From contig SSBO01000012.1 of the NCBI GenBank assembly GCA_005281725.1, positions 16,269,048-16,333,047 of the forward strand: a stretch of 64,000 nt of DNA. The letters are read 5' to 3'. This DNA comes from Wuchereria bancrofti (lineage: Eukaryota; Nematoda; Chromadorea; Rhabditida; Onchocercidae). Below are positions 52,851 to 64,000 of this stretch, one piece after another. Position 1 is the stretch's first letter. Every line of letters begins with the position of its first letter. Made by a program: the position numbers and the translations under genes. Under the pieces are notes generated by a model, which was given only the letters and a program-made list of their open reading frames with translations, searched no databases and had not been told where the DNA came from.

Positions 52851-53204
52851 ATGGTTCAGGAGGAAGGAGCGACGAAGGGGCCGTATCCAGCAGATGTTCC
52901 AGCCACACACATCCTACAAAGGCTTTCTGATGCCCTTTCTTCCTTCACTGTACCTGATCAGGTTCGTTTATGGGTATGTTGTTGTTTGCTAAGGGAAGGA
53001 AGGTTTCAGGTGTATAGTAAACACCACACATTTTTTGAAATGCTCGGAAATTTGCTGCCTCCTTTACATATTTGGTCAAATATTGTCAACCAAAGGTACT
53101 TCTTTTTCGTTTTATTCTGCAGATCGAGTCTTTTCTTTCCCTAGCTTCTTCAAATCTTCTGGCAATTTGAAAAGGATCTGCCTATAATCCTGCTATATCC
53201 GAAG
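52851..53204 (+). CDS. Candidate small gene, unrecognised
   Basis: The frame starts MVQEEGATKGPYPADVPATH, directly after TTTCAG and with an in-frame TAA upstream. It has balanced codon use unlike the surrounding AT-rich noise. Exon-like blocks at 52851-52961, about 53010-53096 and 53145 onward can be joined through possible introns of 48 and 49 bases (GTTCGT...TTTCAG and GTACTT...CCCTAG). The product would be about 80 aa, containing FFEMLGNLLPPLHIWSNI. Read without splicing, the first two blocks share one open frame of 97 codons. I do not recognise the protein. It could be a small gene, a decayed exon or noise. Confidence 0.3.
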
Positions 53205-53318
53205 TTTCAAACAAAGAAAGAATTGAAATTCACTTTATTCTTATTAGCAATATTATTTATCGTAATTACACGCTTTTAATCTTTTTTCATTTCCTTGTAC
53301 AAACTCAAGCAATCCAAG

Positions 53319-56202
53319 ATGGTATCTTGCATCTATGTTATCAAACTCAAAATTAGGACCCTCGACAATTGCTTTGAAGCTGCGGCGAATAGAGTGCGCG
53401 AAGAGTACATATTCTTCAAAAATTTGATAAACATACCTTCATGTATCTCCTTACGTTGATCTGATTATTTAAGAGCGGAAAAATAAAGCAGAAATTGCCG
53501 GTTACCTTCCGTTGGCGATCTATGTTGCTCATGTAACTGTTCTTTTTAAAAGCTGCTCACTGAATTTTTACTTGCCATTTAATCGTGTTACAGAAAGTTC
53601 TGGAAAGAACTTCAAAAGGGTTTTCGAAGTCTCCAGTACAGGAAATTGATGAATATTTCGAGCTTGTTGCTAAACTCGGTCGACCACTTTTTAAGTGGGA
53701 TATAATACGATGCGCTTTCCTTTGGAAGCTTGAAGTACTTCTTTCTATACATTAAACTCATTTGCAATCTCTGAAAATTCAGTTATATGTTATACATATA
53801 TGAAAACAAAAAATGTATTACTTAGTATGCTGATTTCTAGTTAATCTATTATATTAGTATTAGTATACATAATAAGTGAGCAACTCGTTTATGTATGCAA
53901 ATCTCCCGCATTTTTTTGACCATACTTGCTGCCTAACCCATCGTTTTATATTTACTTTTGCACATTTCAAAAGACGTTTGTCGTTAAGAAAGTCGTCTTA
54001 CTATTATTACTTTCTTACTAGTTATTATGTTATTAATCACTGCTATTATTATTTTTATTTTGAGCAAACGATGTCAGAAATGCTGTGTATCGAGACAGAA
54101 AATGCAGTTACAGAAAATGACAAAAAAATGCTCGTATCAGATGATGATTTGTATCAACAACGTCAATTCATTTTGCGAAAAGCTGCCGAATTTGATGGAA
54201 CACCTTTTACTTTCCAGAGGTTGCTTCTGTTTTTATATCTTCTCCGTGCGCTTTATTTCTTTATCCTACACTTTTATTATAAAACAACTATTTATTATAC
54301 GCTGTAAAGTATTTCCATAATTAGAAGGTATCTGTAAATGAGAAAAACTTGGCGAGAAAGTAATTTAAGGCTATGTGAACTTCTGATTAGTCCTTCTCGA
54401 CACTACAAACGAACAGACAAATATCTTCGGGCTTTGGAAAAGAATATCAATGTGGTGACGACAATTACAGAGAGTGGAGAACGCATAACAGGCGTAGAGC
54501 CATTTCCGGGCGAACTAGATATTAATTCTACTACTCGCATTGAGGAGCCATTTTTCGTCCAGGTATACGATATTACAGTCTATTAGACGCTTTAATGTAT
54601 TTCCATCTATTTATGCAATTATCAATTATTGGCTCTGTATTTCTTGAATGCAATCAACCACTTTATTGTTTGATCAGTGTGGGATACCTGTTTCATTTTT
54701 TGTCAGCAAAAAATTAATTTAAGGCTGTGTTAACCTTTTTCTTCTCCAACTGCATAATCCATTTCGGAATTTAAAATTACGATTGTTTATTACAGGTGGA
54801 TGAATGTGATGCTCCAGTAGAAACGAAAGTGATTGCTGCTGGAGACTATCTTAGCAGAGTACTACGAGTTCCTATTTTTTGTTTAGTGGTGTGCTAATTG
54901 CCCTTTTAGCCTTGCTTACCATAAAATGAAACTTTATAATATAGCGGTTATATGCTACAGCTTTGAAATTTGAAATATAACTCGATTTGTTGATATGGAC
55001 CGTGTGTTTTTTTAATTTCATATAGACTATGCAAAAAAGTACATTCATTTGCTACTTCTCTAGTTTATAGGCTTCGAAAATCTATGTGCCTAAGAAACAT
55101 TGAAAGTGTAAGGAGTGGTACCATTTTATTAAGAAAACAATCAACGAGAATTAATGCATTTTAATTTTTTAAGGACTTTATTAGCAGTGAATATACTAAG
55201 ATTAACAGTTTTTCTTTAGGAGGGATGTGTTTCATCGATGTTTCATCATACCTAACTTATAGCCTGGTCATTGGCATACACTTTATGGTTCAGCGATCCT
55301 TCTGATTTCTAGCGGTATATTTAGAGATATTACTTTATGGATCGATGATTTTCAGGGAAACAAATCCCCAGAAATAGTTGCAAAAGAAGCAATTGGCGAT
55401 TGTGCTCCAATCAATTTATCTCCATCACGCGATGCTAAGGACGAGCTGCCTGAGATTAAGGTAAATAGTTTGTTCTTTATTTGGATGTCATTCTCCAAAA
55501 AGAAAAAAAAATTAGATTGTATTTTTTCAACAGAGTTACCAAAACTTATAGTTTACATCTTATGTCGCTGATTGTATAAACAAGTTCATGGTCGCAACTT
55601 AATTTTGTTCTTTAGCGTCATTAATGTAACCTGAGCCCCGATTGAAGGATTGTGAGTTCTTACCTCTCCAAATTTCTTCTGTTTTTGATTTTTTGGTATT
55701 TCTAAATTTCCTCGGCAAAAATAAATAATTTTAGTTTCGTTATATGTCCTGCGGTACATGTTCGGCATTTTATTCCGAAATTTTGGAGTGAAAATCTGAA
55801 GAGCTATTTCATGCTAAAGTTATAAATACTAATTAAGTGTCCGTGTAATTTAAATTTCTCTTAGAAAGTAGTTATTCGGAGTCTTAATATTAATAGCGTC
55901 CCGACGGGTCTGACAAAATCGCTGTAATTGTTAGTGCCACCTACTAAAGTGTTTTAGCGAAAAAAAGCCCACCACTAACTTATTTCTTCTTTTCTGTATA
56001 TTTACCGTTTTTACACGGTACATTATACTTTTTCACGATTTCCTTTATTTACGACAATGTAGCTCCGTCAGCTAAGCACTCGGTTTATTTCTAGCAAGAA
56101 AATTTGGAACACGAAACAGAACGTAGTAGTTTATTGAATGAACCGCTGAGAAAACCAGAGGTGCACAATGTCAAACAAGAAGAGATGAAAGCTGTCGATT
56201 AG
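53319..56202 (+). CDS. PPP4R2: Protein phosphatase 4 regulatory subunit 2
   Basis: Exons: 53594-53734, 54065-54219, 54370-54562, 54796-54858, 55356-55460 and 56095-56202, plus a proposed first exon ending in the ATG at 53319-53321. The model gives about 255 aa. PPP4R2 binds the PP4 catalytic subunit and, with R3, directs it to substrates in DNA-damage signalling and centrosome maturation. The conserved core is clear: EIDEYFELVAKLGRPLFKWD matches the start of the family domain, and GTPFTFQRLCELLISPSRHY followed by TDKYLRALEKNINVV matches its second half. The C-terminal part is acidic and poorly conserved, as in the family, but shorter than in vertebrates (417 aa). The 5' end is the weak point, since a one-codon first exon is phase-compatible but unproven. 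The acceptor at 54064 (TTTTGAG) is also weak. Confidence 0.85.
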
Positions 56203-57251
56203 CGCTTATAAATACGCTGTTGCACATTTTCTATCTAACAGCCAGTGAATTGTATCTAGTCGTATAAGTTTTGGTTCTGCAAGATTGAATTGTATGCAAA
56301 TAGAATTCAGTATTACGTCTCGTCACACATCGTTTCGCGTTTAGGACAGATGCACCGTTTCATTTACGTGATTATTCGATGTTTAGAGAAATACACTCGA
56401 AATATCCCATGTTTATTTGGTAATTTGCATTTTTAAGTCCAGCTTATGGCTTTATTATTGTTGAGAAGCATTGCTAAATGAACTATTGGATCACCAGTAT
56501 AGCTGTTTGATCAATTCAGATGGGTTTCGTTGCCGAGTCAACCGTGCTCTGTATCTGGCCAACACAAATCATTTTACATCCGTCTTTTTGATGCCACTGC
56601 ACTCTCTGCTTGCAGCATGCGGCATGCGGAAGATTTTATTAAAGGCAAAAAAAGCATTGTTCAGGAAAGTGGGAAGTACTCGTATGACAACTTCACTGAA
56701 TGATTGAACTATGAAATGATTAAACATTACAAATTACAAATGAAGTCTATTTCCCAGCAAAGTAACACAAGCCATGTCTTTGAGACGCTGTTGCACATTC
56801 CTGTTTTAACATAATCAGTCCACCGAAAACCAATGGTGTCAGACAATTCGGCGACGGTACTACTCTAGCAGCGAAGTCTCAAATTTTGATATAAGAATCA
56901 TTTCCCGCTCAACTGTTAACTGGTATCAGGAAATATTTCTAGACGAAAAGGCGATGATATCAAGACAAGTGTTATGTTCCGCCCATATTCTCGCACCAAA
57001 ATTGTACCTCAAATGATCCGAGTGGCAAGAAGTCTCCAATGTGTGCTATCGTTGTGAAAGGATAAAGTGAGCCAAATAATTACGCGAATTATATATATAC
57101 GAATCAAATTTTAACCTCTGATTCTCACAATAGATTTAAACAAATGACTGTATTAAGTTCCAGACCCACCAACATTATTTTCACTTATTATACTTTTAAA
57201 TTATGCTAGAAAAAGTCATTCATAAACCGGAACAGAAAGAGTTTTTTCCTG
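56203..57251. other. Convergent intergenic region between PPP4R2 and the importin gene
   Basis: The 3' regions of two converging genes. The frame at 56471-56707 (+) has no recognisable product or splice support. Nothing else seen. Confidence 0.5.
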
Positions 57252-60200
57252 CTAAAGATTACTGTTTTTAGCAGCAAAATTGAAAGTATCCGGTACTGGT
57301 GCATCCACTTTAAAGGCGTATCCTCCTTGCTTCTCCACTTTCTTACTTTTCGCCAACGACATTCGCTGTTCACACACCCGCAATACTCCATCCAGTACTA
57401 CTTGTTTTTCCGAATTAGTACACGTTGTCATAGAGAGTAGCAGCTTCTCATTACTTGCCTTCAGTGCTAAAATCTAGGATTATCCTTCAATAATTTCAGG
57501 AAATGACTATTTCAGCTCATACAATTCCACCTTTTAAAATAGAAACTTTGATGGGCAGCCATCAAAAACGTCCAATATCTATCTATAAAGATGAAATTAT
57601 CTCCAACATGGAACAAGTTGTTATGTAAGTATTATAACACTAGAGTAATAGGAGATGTAACTAATGTAAACACGCATGCTATTTGAATATAGTGAACTGC
57701 TCCTAAAGTCGATATATTCAAAAATGCCACTTTATAGAAAGGAGAACTAAACAAACCATCAAGTGTTTCTTTGTAGAAAATAAAAACGTCGGCAGTTTCA
57801 TCGTTATCTATAGGAGTATAATATGCTTCCATGGAGTCTTCGTCCCAGCTATCTGACGTTGATGTAGAACCTGACTCAAACGTTTGTGCGTCACTTCCAG
57901 TCTAAATACAACTGCTGAATCAAACGGATCTAACAAATTAGAAAGAAAAAAAAAATTTACAAAGAAATCACTAAATATTACGAAGAAATTCCTGGCTCCA
58001 CTTACTGCTATTAAAAAGTTCAACATACCCTTCCTTTCTTATTCTGATGTTCCGCCAAGGTTTCTAGATATTCGAGAATATCTTCATCTATTTCATCTTC
58101 ACTATCTGCCAAGTCTTCATCCCGTCCAACTTCCTCCTGCAAATATCATAGCATTCTGAACATCATCCGACGTGCTCTCAAAATTTAATCACTTAATCAC
58201 AAAGTTATTAATCTGACTTCGATACGACTTTATAAATTAATAAATTAAGTCGACAGTGATTCCATGAATTACTGTAATGAATACCTCAGTTTCTTTAATA
58301 TCAGATTCCTTTTCGTTGGCTAAACGATTTTCCGCTTTGATTTTCATCGCTTTCTGAAGACCAATCAAAAGCGCAACAAGTAATTCATTGATCTATAAAT
58401 TGGATTTATTTTCAAATTTTATATGGGAACTAAGACAAATACGACTTTATTCATAGAAACACTGATATTTAAGTTTCTTTCCTCAGCTTACAATAGCGGT
58501 ATGTATTTTATATATGAAAAACAAAAAAACGGATTACCTGCTGCGCTTTCTCATCAATCAGAGTAGGTCTATGGGTAGCAGATAGCCTTGCCATGGTACA
58601 TAAACCTATTATAACCATTTTACGGTCATGAACACCTTCCAGACAATGTGCTAATGATAAAAGCTCGTTGACCAAGTAATTTAATGTATTGATTCCGTGA
58701 GGTTGCAATTGAGGTAACAGGTTCACAAACATATCTGTATCGTAATACAAACCGGCTATCACTACCTGAAACACTTTCTTGCTCTTTCATGTCACTTTTA
58801 TGTAATACATACACCTTATCTATGACAAAGGCGTGACTAACCAAAAGAAGTGCGGGTTTTAAAGTTCTGCAATCTTCAATCGGTTGATGGAGCCGGGTAA
58901 AGATCAGCTGGATGAGATCTGGTACTAAATTGTTGATTTTACCCTAAAAATGTTTTCGTTAAAAAATTTAAAAATTCGAAACTCAAGATAAAAAGACTTG
59001 AACTTCCAACAGCAACTTACAACATACCTGGCATTCCAGAATAAGGCACTCGAGCAGCTTAGCTGCATGTACCTGGTCATTTTCCTCCATATCTTCATTA
59101 AACATATTTACGGCAATTTCTATGAAAGCTCTAAGACGCTCTGGACGGGCTAGAAAGCCATCGGTATCCACTGTCAAATATGAGTGCAGTACGGGCATCA
59201 AATCTACAAATAAAAAATACATCACAGATTAGTACAGAAACAAGGGCAATCTCAATTTCACTCCTTTTCATTCTCAAATCATTATGATTATTTAGACGAC
59301 AGTAGACCGATCTCGAGAGCTTTCCAATAGGATCGGAAAATCAAAAAACTTAAAAAGCAATGCAAATAGAAAACTAAAAATTATTTGTTTTGTAATTCTA
59401 TTGAGTATGGATGGAAACGATGATTAGGAATAATGATTAATACTTACCAACAAAAACTATCCCGTCCTGACTGATTGCTAGTTTATGAATATCGAAGAAT
59501 ATTTCCCACATTGGTTCACTTATAGAGTATGTAATCACCGAATTTGCTAATGCCAAAACTTCTTCGTAGTAATCTTCAAGGAAGTAGCAACCATATTTAA
59601 AAATTTTGATAACATAAGAACTTTGTAATTTGATAATACAAGAACTTCATAAGATGCTATGAAATCCTACTTGTCGGTTGCTTGTAGCTTTAGAAAAACA
59701 AAAAAAGTAAAAGCAAGAGATTCATTAATTCTCCAAGAGAGAAAAGTTATGATACGTAATATACAGTAAAAAAGTAACCAATTTGTCCGCGGTCCAGAAC
59801 AGACTTAATCACTCTACGCACTTGTTCTTCGATATGATAAAGTACATCTTGATTGTCTTCTACCATATCTAGCACTGAGCCCAAGGTAGTCAAGATACCC
59901 ATCACAGTCACTGTGCGGTCATCTTCTTGATTCTCCGATAAGGAAATTTGCAAGAAAATGTTTGCCTAAATAAGAATTATTATTCAGAACATCATTTTAG
60001 TTTTTGCTTATTCTTCGTAAAAGACCAACATCATGACCAATGAATAGTCTTCACAGAGAATATTTTGTCCAGATTCCTTGAAATTCAAAAGAACTTAGAT
60101 TTAGATCATAGGTAAGTTAGCTCTAACATCGTCAAACTATATTAAATAATACTTTCACTTATCATATATTCAAGCGATATGATTTCACATACATTTCTCT

Positions 60201-63164
60201 CACAAATGTACAAAATGAAATTAGGTCTATTTGATGTCATTATCAACAACTTGCCAATTCAGTTGCAACGTTAACGGCGATAGGAATAATATCTTCAACG
60301 AAATCTTCCAGCAGTACTTCCATAACGCTCGTCATTTCTTCTATTTCAGCTCGAGCAACAAGTCGCAATACTTCGATGACGACTGCATGAACATGAGGCT
60401 TCAGTACCGAACGATCTAAAATTTTTGATTTCATACGAGCTAGTTTTGTTTAAACTGAAAAGAAAAAATATGTAAAACCTGTTCAATTAAAAATTTCAAA
60501 AAAAAAAATTGCATTTTTGCTATTGTATTATAAAGATTATGAAACTAACATTTTGTCTGCGCTTCCAACATGTGCTGTATAGCCATTGCAGCTTCCACTT
60601 TCACAGGTAATTCTTCATCAACGTCAGCTAACCTTTTCACCAACTCATCATAAATATGTGTTATTCGACCACCAGATAATTTACCACTAGCAAACTGCTG
60701 TAATCTTTGTGATGCAAAACCAATGCAAAAGACAAGTTGAACTTTCAATCAATAAGAAAGTAGAAAGAGTAAACATAACAGCATACCCTTATAGTCCAGC
60801 ATGCTCTGCAGCGTATGAATCGTATTGGATGAGCAATTTTCGAGATTATAAATCCGTCTACTAATTCATCAACAGCACATCTGTATTTCTGAAAAATAGT
60901 TCTCTACTTAAAAAAATGAAAAACAAGAGAAAACAAAGGAAAAAAAGAAATAAAAGTATGGTGATGTATCAATGTGAGGAAAACATTAAGTGACAGTCTT
61001 CTAAACAATTCCATTACCGAGGTGAGAATAAAACCAATAAACAAGCAAATATGACGAAACCTTGCTCTTCGTTAAAGCAGCAAAAAGTTCTCCCAGAATG
61101 CGTAGAGCGCCTTCTTGATCACGCGGATTTACATCCGAACCATTAAGCATGTTTAACGAAAATTCCAATATGGGTTGTAGCATATCCTTTCTCTTCGCAA
61201 AACCAGTTAGCACGTTTGCTGCTGCAACTGCCGGATTGTGCAATTCATCGTATACATCTGCAACACAATATTTTTTTCACTAACTTTGTAATAAATTATT
61301 TGGAAGGCAAACTGTGACTATTATCAGTTCACTGATTCCAGTATTTTAGTTCTTATTTAAATATTAAACGTCCTTGATAAATCACTTACGCTACCACATC
61401 TGATTATAGCACAACTTTTGTACTAAAACATTTTTGCTAAATAACTGCATAAAAATGCACCATATTTGATGCGAACAAATTCTTCTGGTGAGTCGCTCCA
61501 CAACTCTTCATCTTCATCAGAATATTTCAATAATGGAAATAGCACGCTTCGCACAATTCCCTAAAAATGTAGAAAAATTTAGATCCAAAACTACTTTCCT
61601 TGAGAATTTGAAACCTTTTATCGTATACACACAACGAATACAGTGCAAGACGGTCATGCACACAGTGTACGAATCACCTTGAAGATTCCGCAAAGATAAC
61701 AAATACCTGAGAGTGAGGCTTAATAATTTTCCAAGTCCGTGATTGTGAAATGGCTATATCGATGTATTGCAACAGAGAATGTAGCACTCGAGATGATACA
61801 TAATTCCCATTTCGATAACCATCCAGAACTTGTAGACATGTGTTCAGGATTGGAATTGCAAAGTGCGCCATATAATTTTCCGCAAATTCCGAGTAATTAA
61901 GTTGCACTTGTCCTGGGGACCCATATCTAAAAGCGAGTATGTATATTAACTGTGCTACCTGAAAAGTATATGCACATTTACACATTTCTGATATATTTTG
62001 CTTTGAAAAAACCGCGTTTAGCATCAACTATAAAATAAGATTGCTGCCGAACAAAAGGCTGATGCAGAAGTTTGGATAGTTACATCCAAAGCAAGAACAA
62101 AAAACTCGAACTCTGCTTTAATTTGACATATATTTAATAATATATGGAGATATTCAGCCTCATTTCAAGCGATAACTAGCACAGCGATATTTTGAAGAAT
62201 GCCGCGTTTATTTCTTGGATCTATTAAAAAACTACAAATAAGAAAAACTGAAAAAATAACCTTTCAAAAATACGCTCAACAATTGCAGAGGCCCACTTCT
62301 TACATTTCCACCACACTGTTCTTTCACGGTCATCTTCATCAACTGTGTTCACTTCTTCCGGTACTGTTCTTCCAATAATCAATCGAAATTGCTCCAACCA
62401 CTGCGCCAAGGACTGACCCGTAAACATTTCCAGATTCAAGGAAAACTACAATTAACTGAATAAACATAATGCATGGAGTAGACGAGCTTAAAAATATAAC
62501 ATTAGAATGATATCCTTCAAATTCCAATTAAGTACCTGAACAAGCCCATAAAATATCTTTAGGATAAGCTTTTGAAGCAAACAAGATTCTTGAGAAGCAT
62601 CGGGCATCAAAGTAATGAGACGTTCAAGAAGCATTGGCATCAGGAGACCCATTGTTTCTACTAACGGTTTTTTTTCTTTCACTCGGCGATATCTAAAAGC
62701 TTCCATCGTGCTACTTAATTTCATATGAAAGTTTGCATATATTTTGGTTGATTTAGATATCGAAATTATGATTCCGCGCAGTCTCGCGTAGTTAACAGGT
62801 ATTTCATCAAGTTACTTCCACGTAATAAACGAAACTTACTCGTAGAGTTTAACTAAACGTCGTATAACCAAAAGAGCTCCTAGCCAAGATGGTCCATCCA
62901 CTGAATGTAATAAAACTGCAACTTTCTGTGGTAAGTAAGGCCAATTTTTTGGAAAGTCATGCCTCGTGATTATTCCAACTGTAGTGCATAATTGGACTCT
63001 AAATACATGCAGTACAATAAATCACTAGCAATTTTTAAATCTTGTGAAAATATATTAAACTGACAAAGACTCTCTACATATTCATAAACACATACCTGAC
63101 TGCTTCAGGTGAAGCTACAATAGCATCTATGATAAGCTCACGAATAAGATGTTTATCTTGTTCG
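57252..63164 (-). CDS. IPO7: Importin-7/8 (RanBP7-type nuclear import receptor), 5' end missing
   Basis: Exons in transcript order: about 63164-63096, 62998-62840, 62692-62536, 62445-62261, 61926-61707, 61560-61461, 61257-61061, 60888-60787, 60697-60550, 60415-60255, 59965-59779, 59573-59448, 59203-59028, 58943-58842, 58765-58538, 58392-58285, 58136-58029, 57901-57757 and 57466-57252. About 965 residues are visible; human IPO7 has 1038. It carries cargo such as ribosomal proteins and histone H1 through the nuclear pore under RanGTP control. Landmarks: [59 protein letters not shown], an acidic stretch, and the C-terminal KVEKQGGYAF with FNF. HEAT repeats fill the body. The intron at 60254-59966 has a GC donor (GCAAGT). 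The first 80-90 family residues, including the importin-beta N-terminal domain start, are absent upstream of the N at 63165. Confidence 0.93.
57501..57627 (+). other. Orphan plus-strand exon-like unit inside the last importin intron
   Basis: Preceded by AATAATTTCAG and followed by GTAAGT, with an open frame of about 42 codons starting ATG at 57504. The peptide includes HTIPPFKIETLMGSHQ, whose FKIETLM resembles an EH1 (Groucho-binding) motif. No partner exon found; see the hunt section. Confidence 0.35.
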
Positions 63165-63165
63165 N
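63165..63165. other. Ambiguous base N at the importin 5' exon edge
   Basis: The only N in the window. It lies one codon before the recognisable importin residues EQDKHLIREL, and the sequence beyond it shows no further importin exon. It may mark a collapsed scaffold gap. Confidence 0.6.
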
Positions 63166-63173
63166 CCTCTTTC

Positions 63174-63762
63174 TATTCCTTTTTCTTACGAAACGTGAGC
63201 AACCCCTTATGTTATTACACTTCAACATAAAACCGGATTTTAACTTAGAACAAAGTTCTGGATGTTACATATTGGATTCCTAACTCAGGGTCGGGAGTAG
63301 AGTTGCAACAAGACGGACAATACCGCTGTAATAAATAGAAGGGAGAGCAGCGGGAATGGAGTATGATGCAAGTTAAGATTCAAATAAACATTTTGTCGGT
63401 ATTTTTAGCAGGTTTTATTTGTCTTAAAGTAACTTCATTAACAGAAATTGTTTGGTCTGGGGGACTTAAATTTAAACGACATAAAAAATCTGCACTCAAA
63501 AGGTAAAAAGTAAAAAGGATTATATCAATGTGATATCGATATTCGAGTTCCGGGAGAGGTTGTCGGTGACATTCTTCTATGCATTAATCCATTCTTCTAT
63601 AGTCCATCTCCACTTATTTATTCCATTCAAATTTGTCAGGTGTGCTTCATGATTTTTATGAAAGTGTATTGTCCGGGTATGTGATGAAGTTCTGACTTAA
63701 CTGTGTAAAATATATTAAGAGAGAGGTGGTTGGATTATATTTCATAGATTATTTCAGTTAAT
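63174..63762. other. Region between the importin gene and the next plus-strand gene
   Basis: No coding exon recognised on either strand. It should hold the missing importin 5' exons if the assembly were contiguous, and it does not show them. A TTTCAG shortly before 63763 could be a trans-splice acceptor. Confidence 0.5.
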
Positions 63763-64000
63763 GTGTTTATAACCATGGAAGACAGACTGAATGTAATCGG
63801 AAATGCGTTGGAGGCTATTTACAATACTACTGTTAGTAACGAACGGCGAGCAGCTGCATCTCAGGTGAGTCAGCACTCTTCACTGTTACACACTACCTCA
63901 TCCGTGATATTTGTATTGCCCCGCTATCCAACGGTGTACTGGGATTTCACGCCTTATATGAAGTGAAAATTTTCAGCTGGATTGTAAAGAAATTCATAAT
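63763..64000 (+). CDS. N-terminus of a further gene, possibly a karyopherin (partial)
   Basis: Hypothetical gene entered at its 5' end. Only what looks like the first coding exon is visible. The ATG at 63774 is in a strong context (ACCATGG), and the exon runs to CAG before GTGAGT at about 63864. Its 30 residues include NVIGNALEAIYN and NERRAAASQ. An N-terminal helix with the pattern LEAIY...NERRAA resembles the first HEAT helix of exportins and importins, such as exportin-5-like proteins, but this is too short to decide. It points away from the importin gene. The rest lies beyond the window. Confidence 0.4.

Noticed and set aside
55586..55768. Minus-strand frame containing EVRTHNPSIGAQ
   Set aside because: It resembles spurious peptides from repetitive DNA, lies in a PPP4R2 intron, and has no splice support or recognised family.
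57884..58159. Plus-strand frame overlapping the importin acidic region as continuation of the orphan exon
   Set aside because: It is antisense to two importin exons and their intron and has no homeodomain or other recognisable domain.
1..64000. CRISPR arrays, bacterial operons, Wolbachia or viral inserts
   Set aside because: No regularly spaced repeats, no long intronless prokaryote-like frames, and no integrase, transposase or reverse transcriptase motifs were seen.

Overview
This window looks like chromosomal DNA of a nematode, probably a clade III (spirurid or filarial-type) parasite. It is strongly AT-rich. Genes are split by many introns of about 100 to 1000 bases with TTTCAG-type acceptors, and several start codons sit a few bases after a lone 3' splice acceptor, as expected for spliced-leader trans-splicing. 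Protein similarities were judged by eye from family knowledge, with no database search. The species assignment is inference.

Layout. Positions 391-27177 on the minus strand hold one very large gene or two adjacent ones. The upstream part (27177 to 12759) encodes a protein with an N-terminal transmembrane segment and a long Ser/Thr/Asn-rich region. The downstream part (11746 to 391) encodes a proline stretch, a Ser/Thr-rich linker and a long Arg/Glu coiled coil. A phase-compatible splice could join them. Positions 29219-33852 (+) encode a complete FGGY sugar/glycerol kinase of the GK5 type. Positions 39554-35608 (-) encode a complete ER co-chaperone of the DNAJC3/p58IPK type. From 40903 to 56202, four plus-strand genes follow: SF3A2 (U2 snRNP splicing factor), a LAMP-family lysosomal membrane protein, PNPT1 (mitochondrial polynucleotide phosphorylase) and PPP4R2 (protein phosphatase 4 regulatory subunit). 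Positions 63164-57252 (-) encode importin-7/8, lacking its 5' end at an N base. At 63763 (+) the first exon of another gene begins.

Exon models were built by matching splice signals, reading phase and family alignment. They close in frame for GK5 (531 aa), DNAJC3 (505 aa), SF3A2 (250 aa), the LAMP protein (231 aa), PNPT1 (752 aa) and the coiled-coil gene (840 aa). Individual boundaries may be off by a base or two.

The genes are mostly housekeeping and show no obvious joint pathway. I found no CRISPR array, rRNA, tRNA, viral or bacterial insertion. The most notable points are: the possible 1.5-thousand-residue membrane/coiled-coil fusion; an orphan plus-strand exon with an EH1-like motif inside an importin intron; a GC-AG intron in the importin gene; a partial copy of a PNPT1 exon in its neighbouring intron; duplicated sequence flanking the last SF3A2 exon; and a probable assembly break at the N near 63165.
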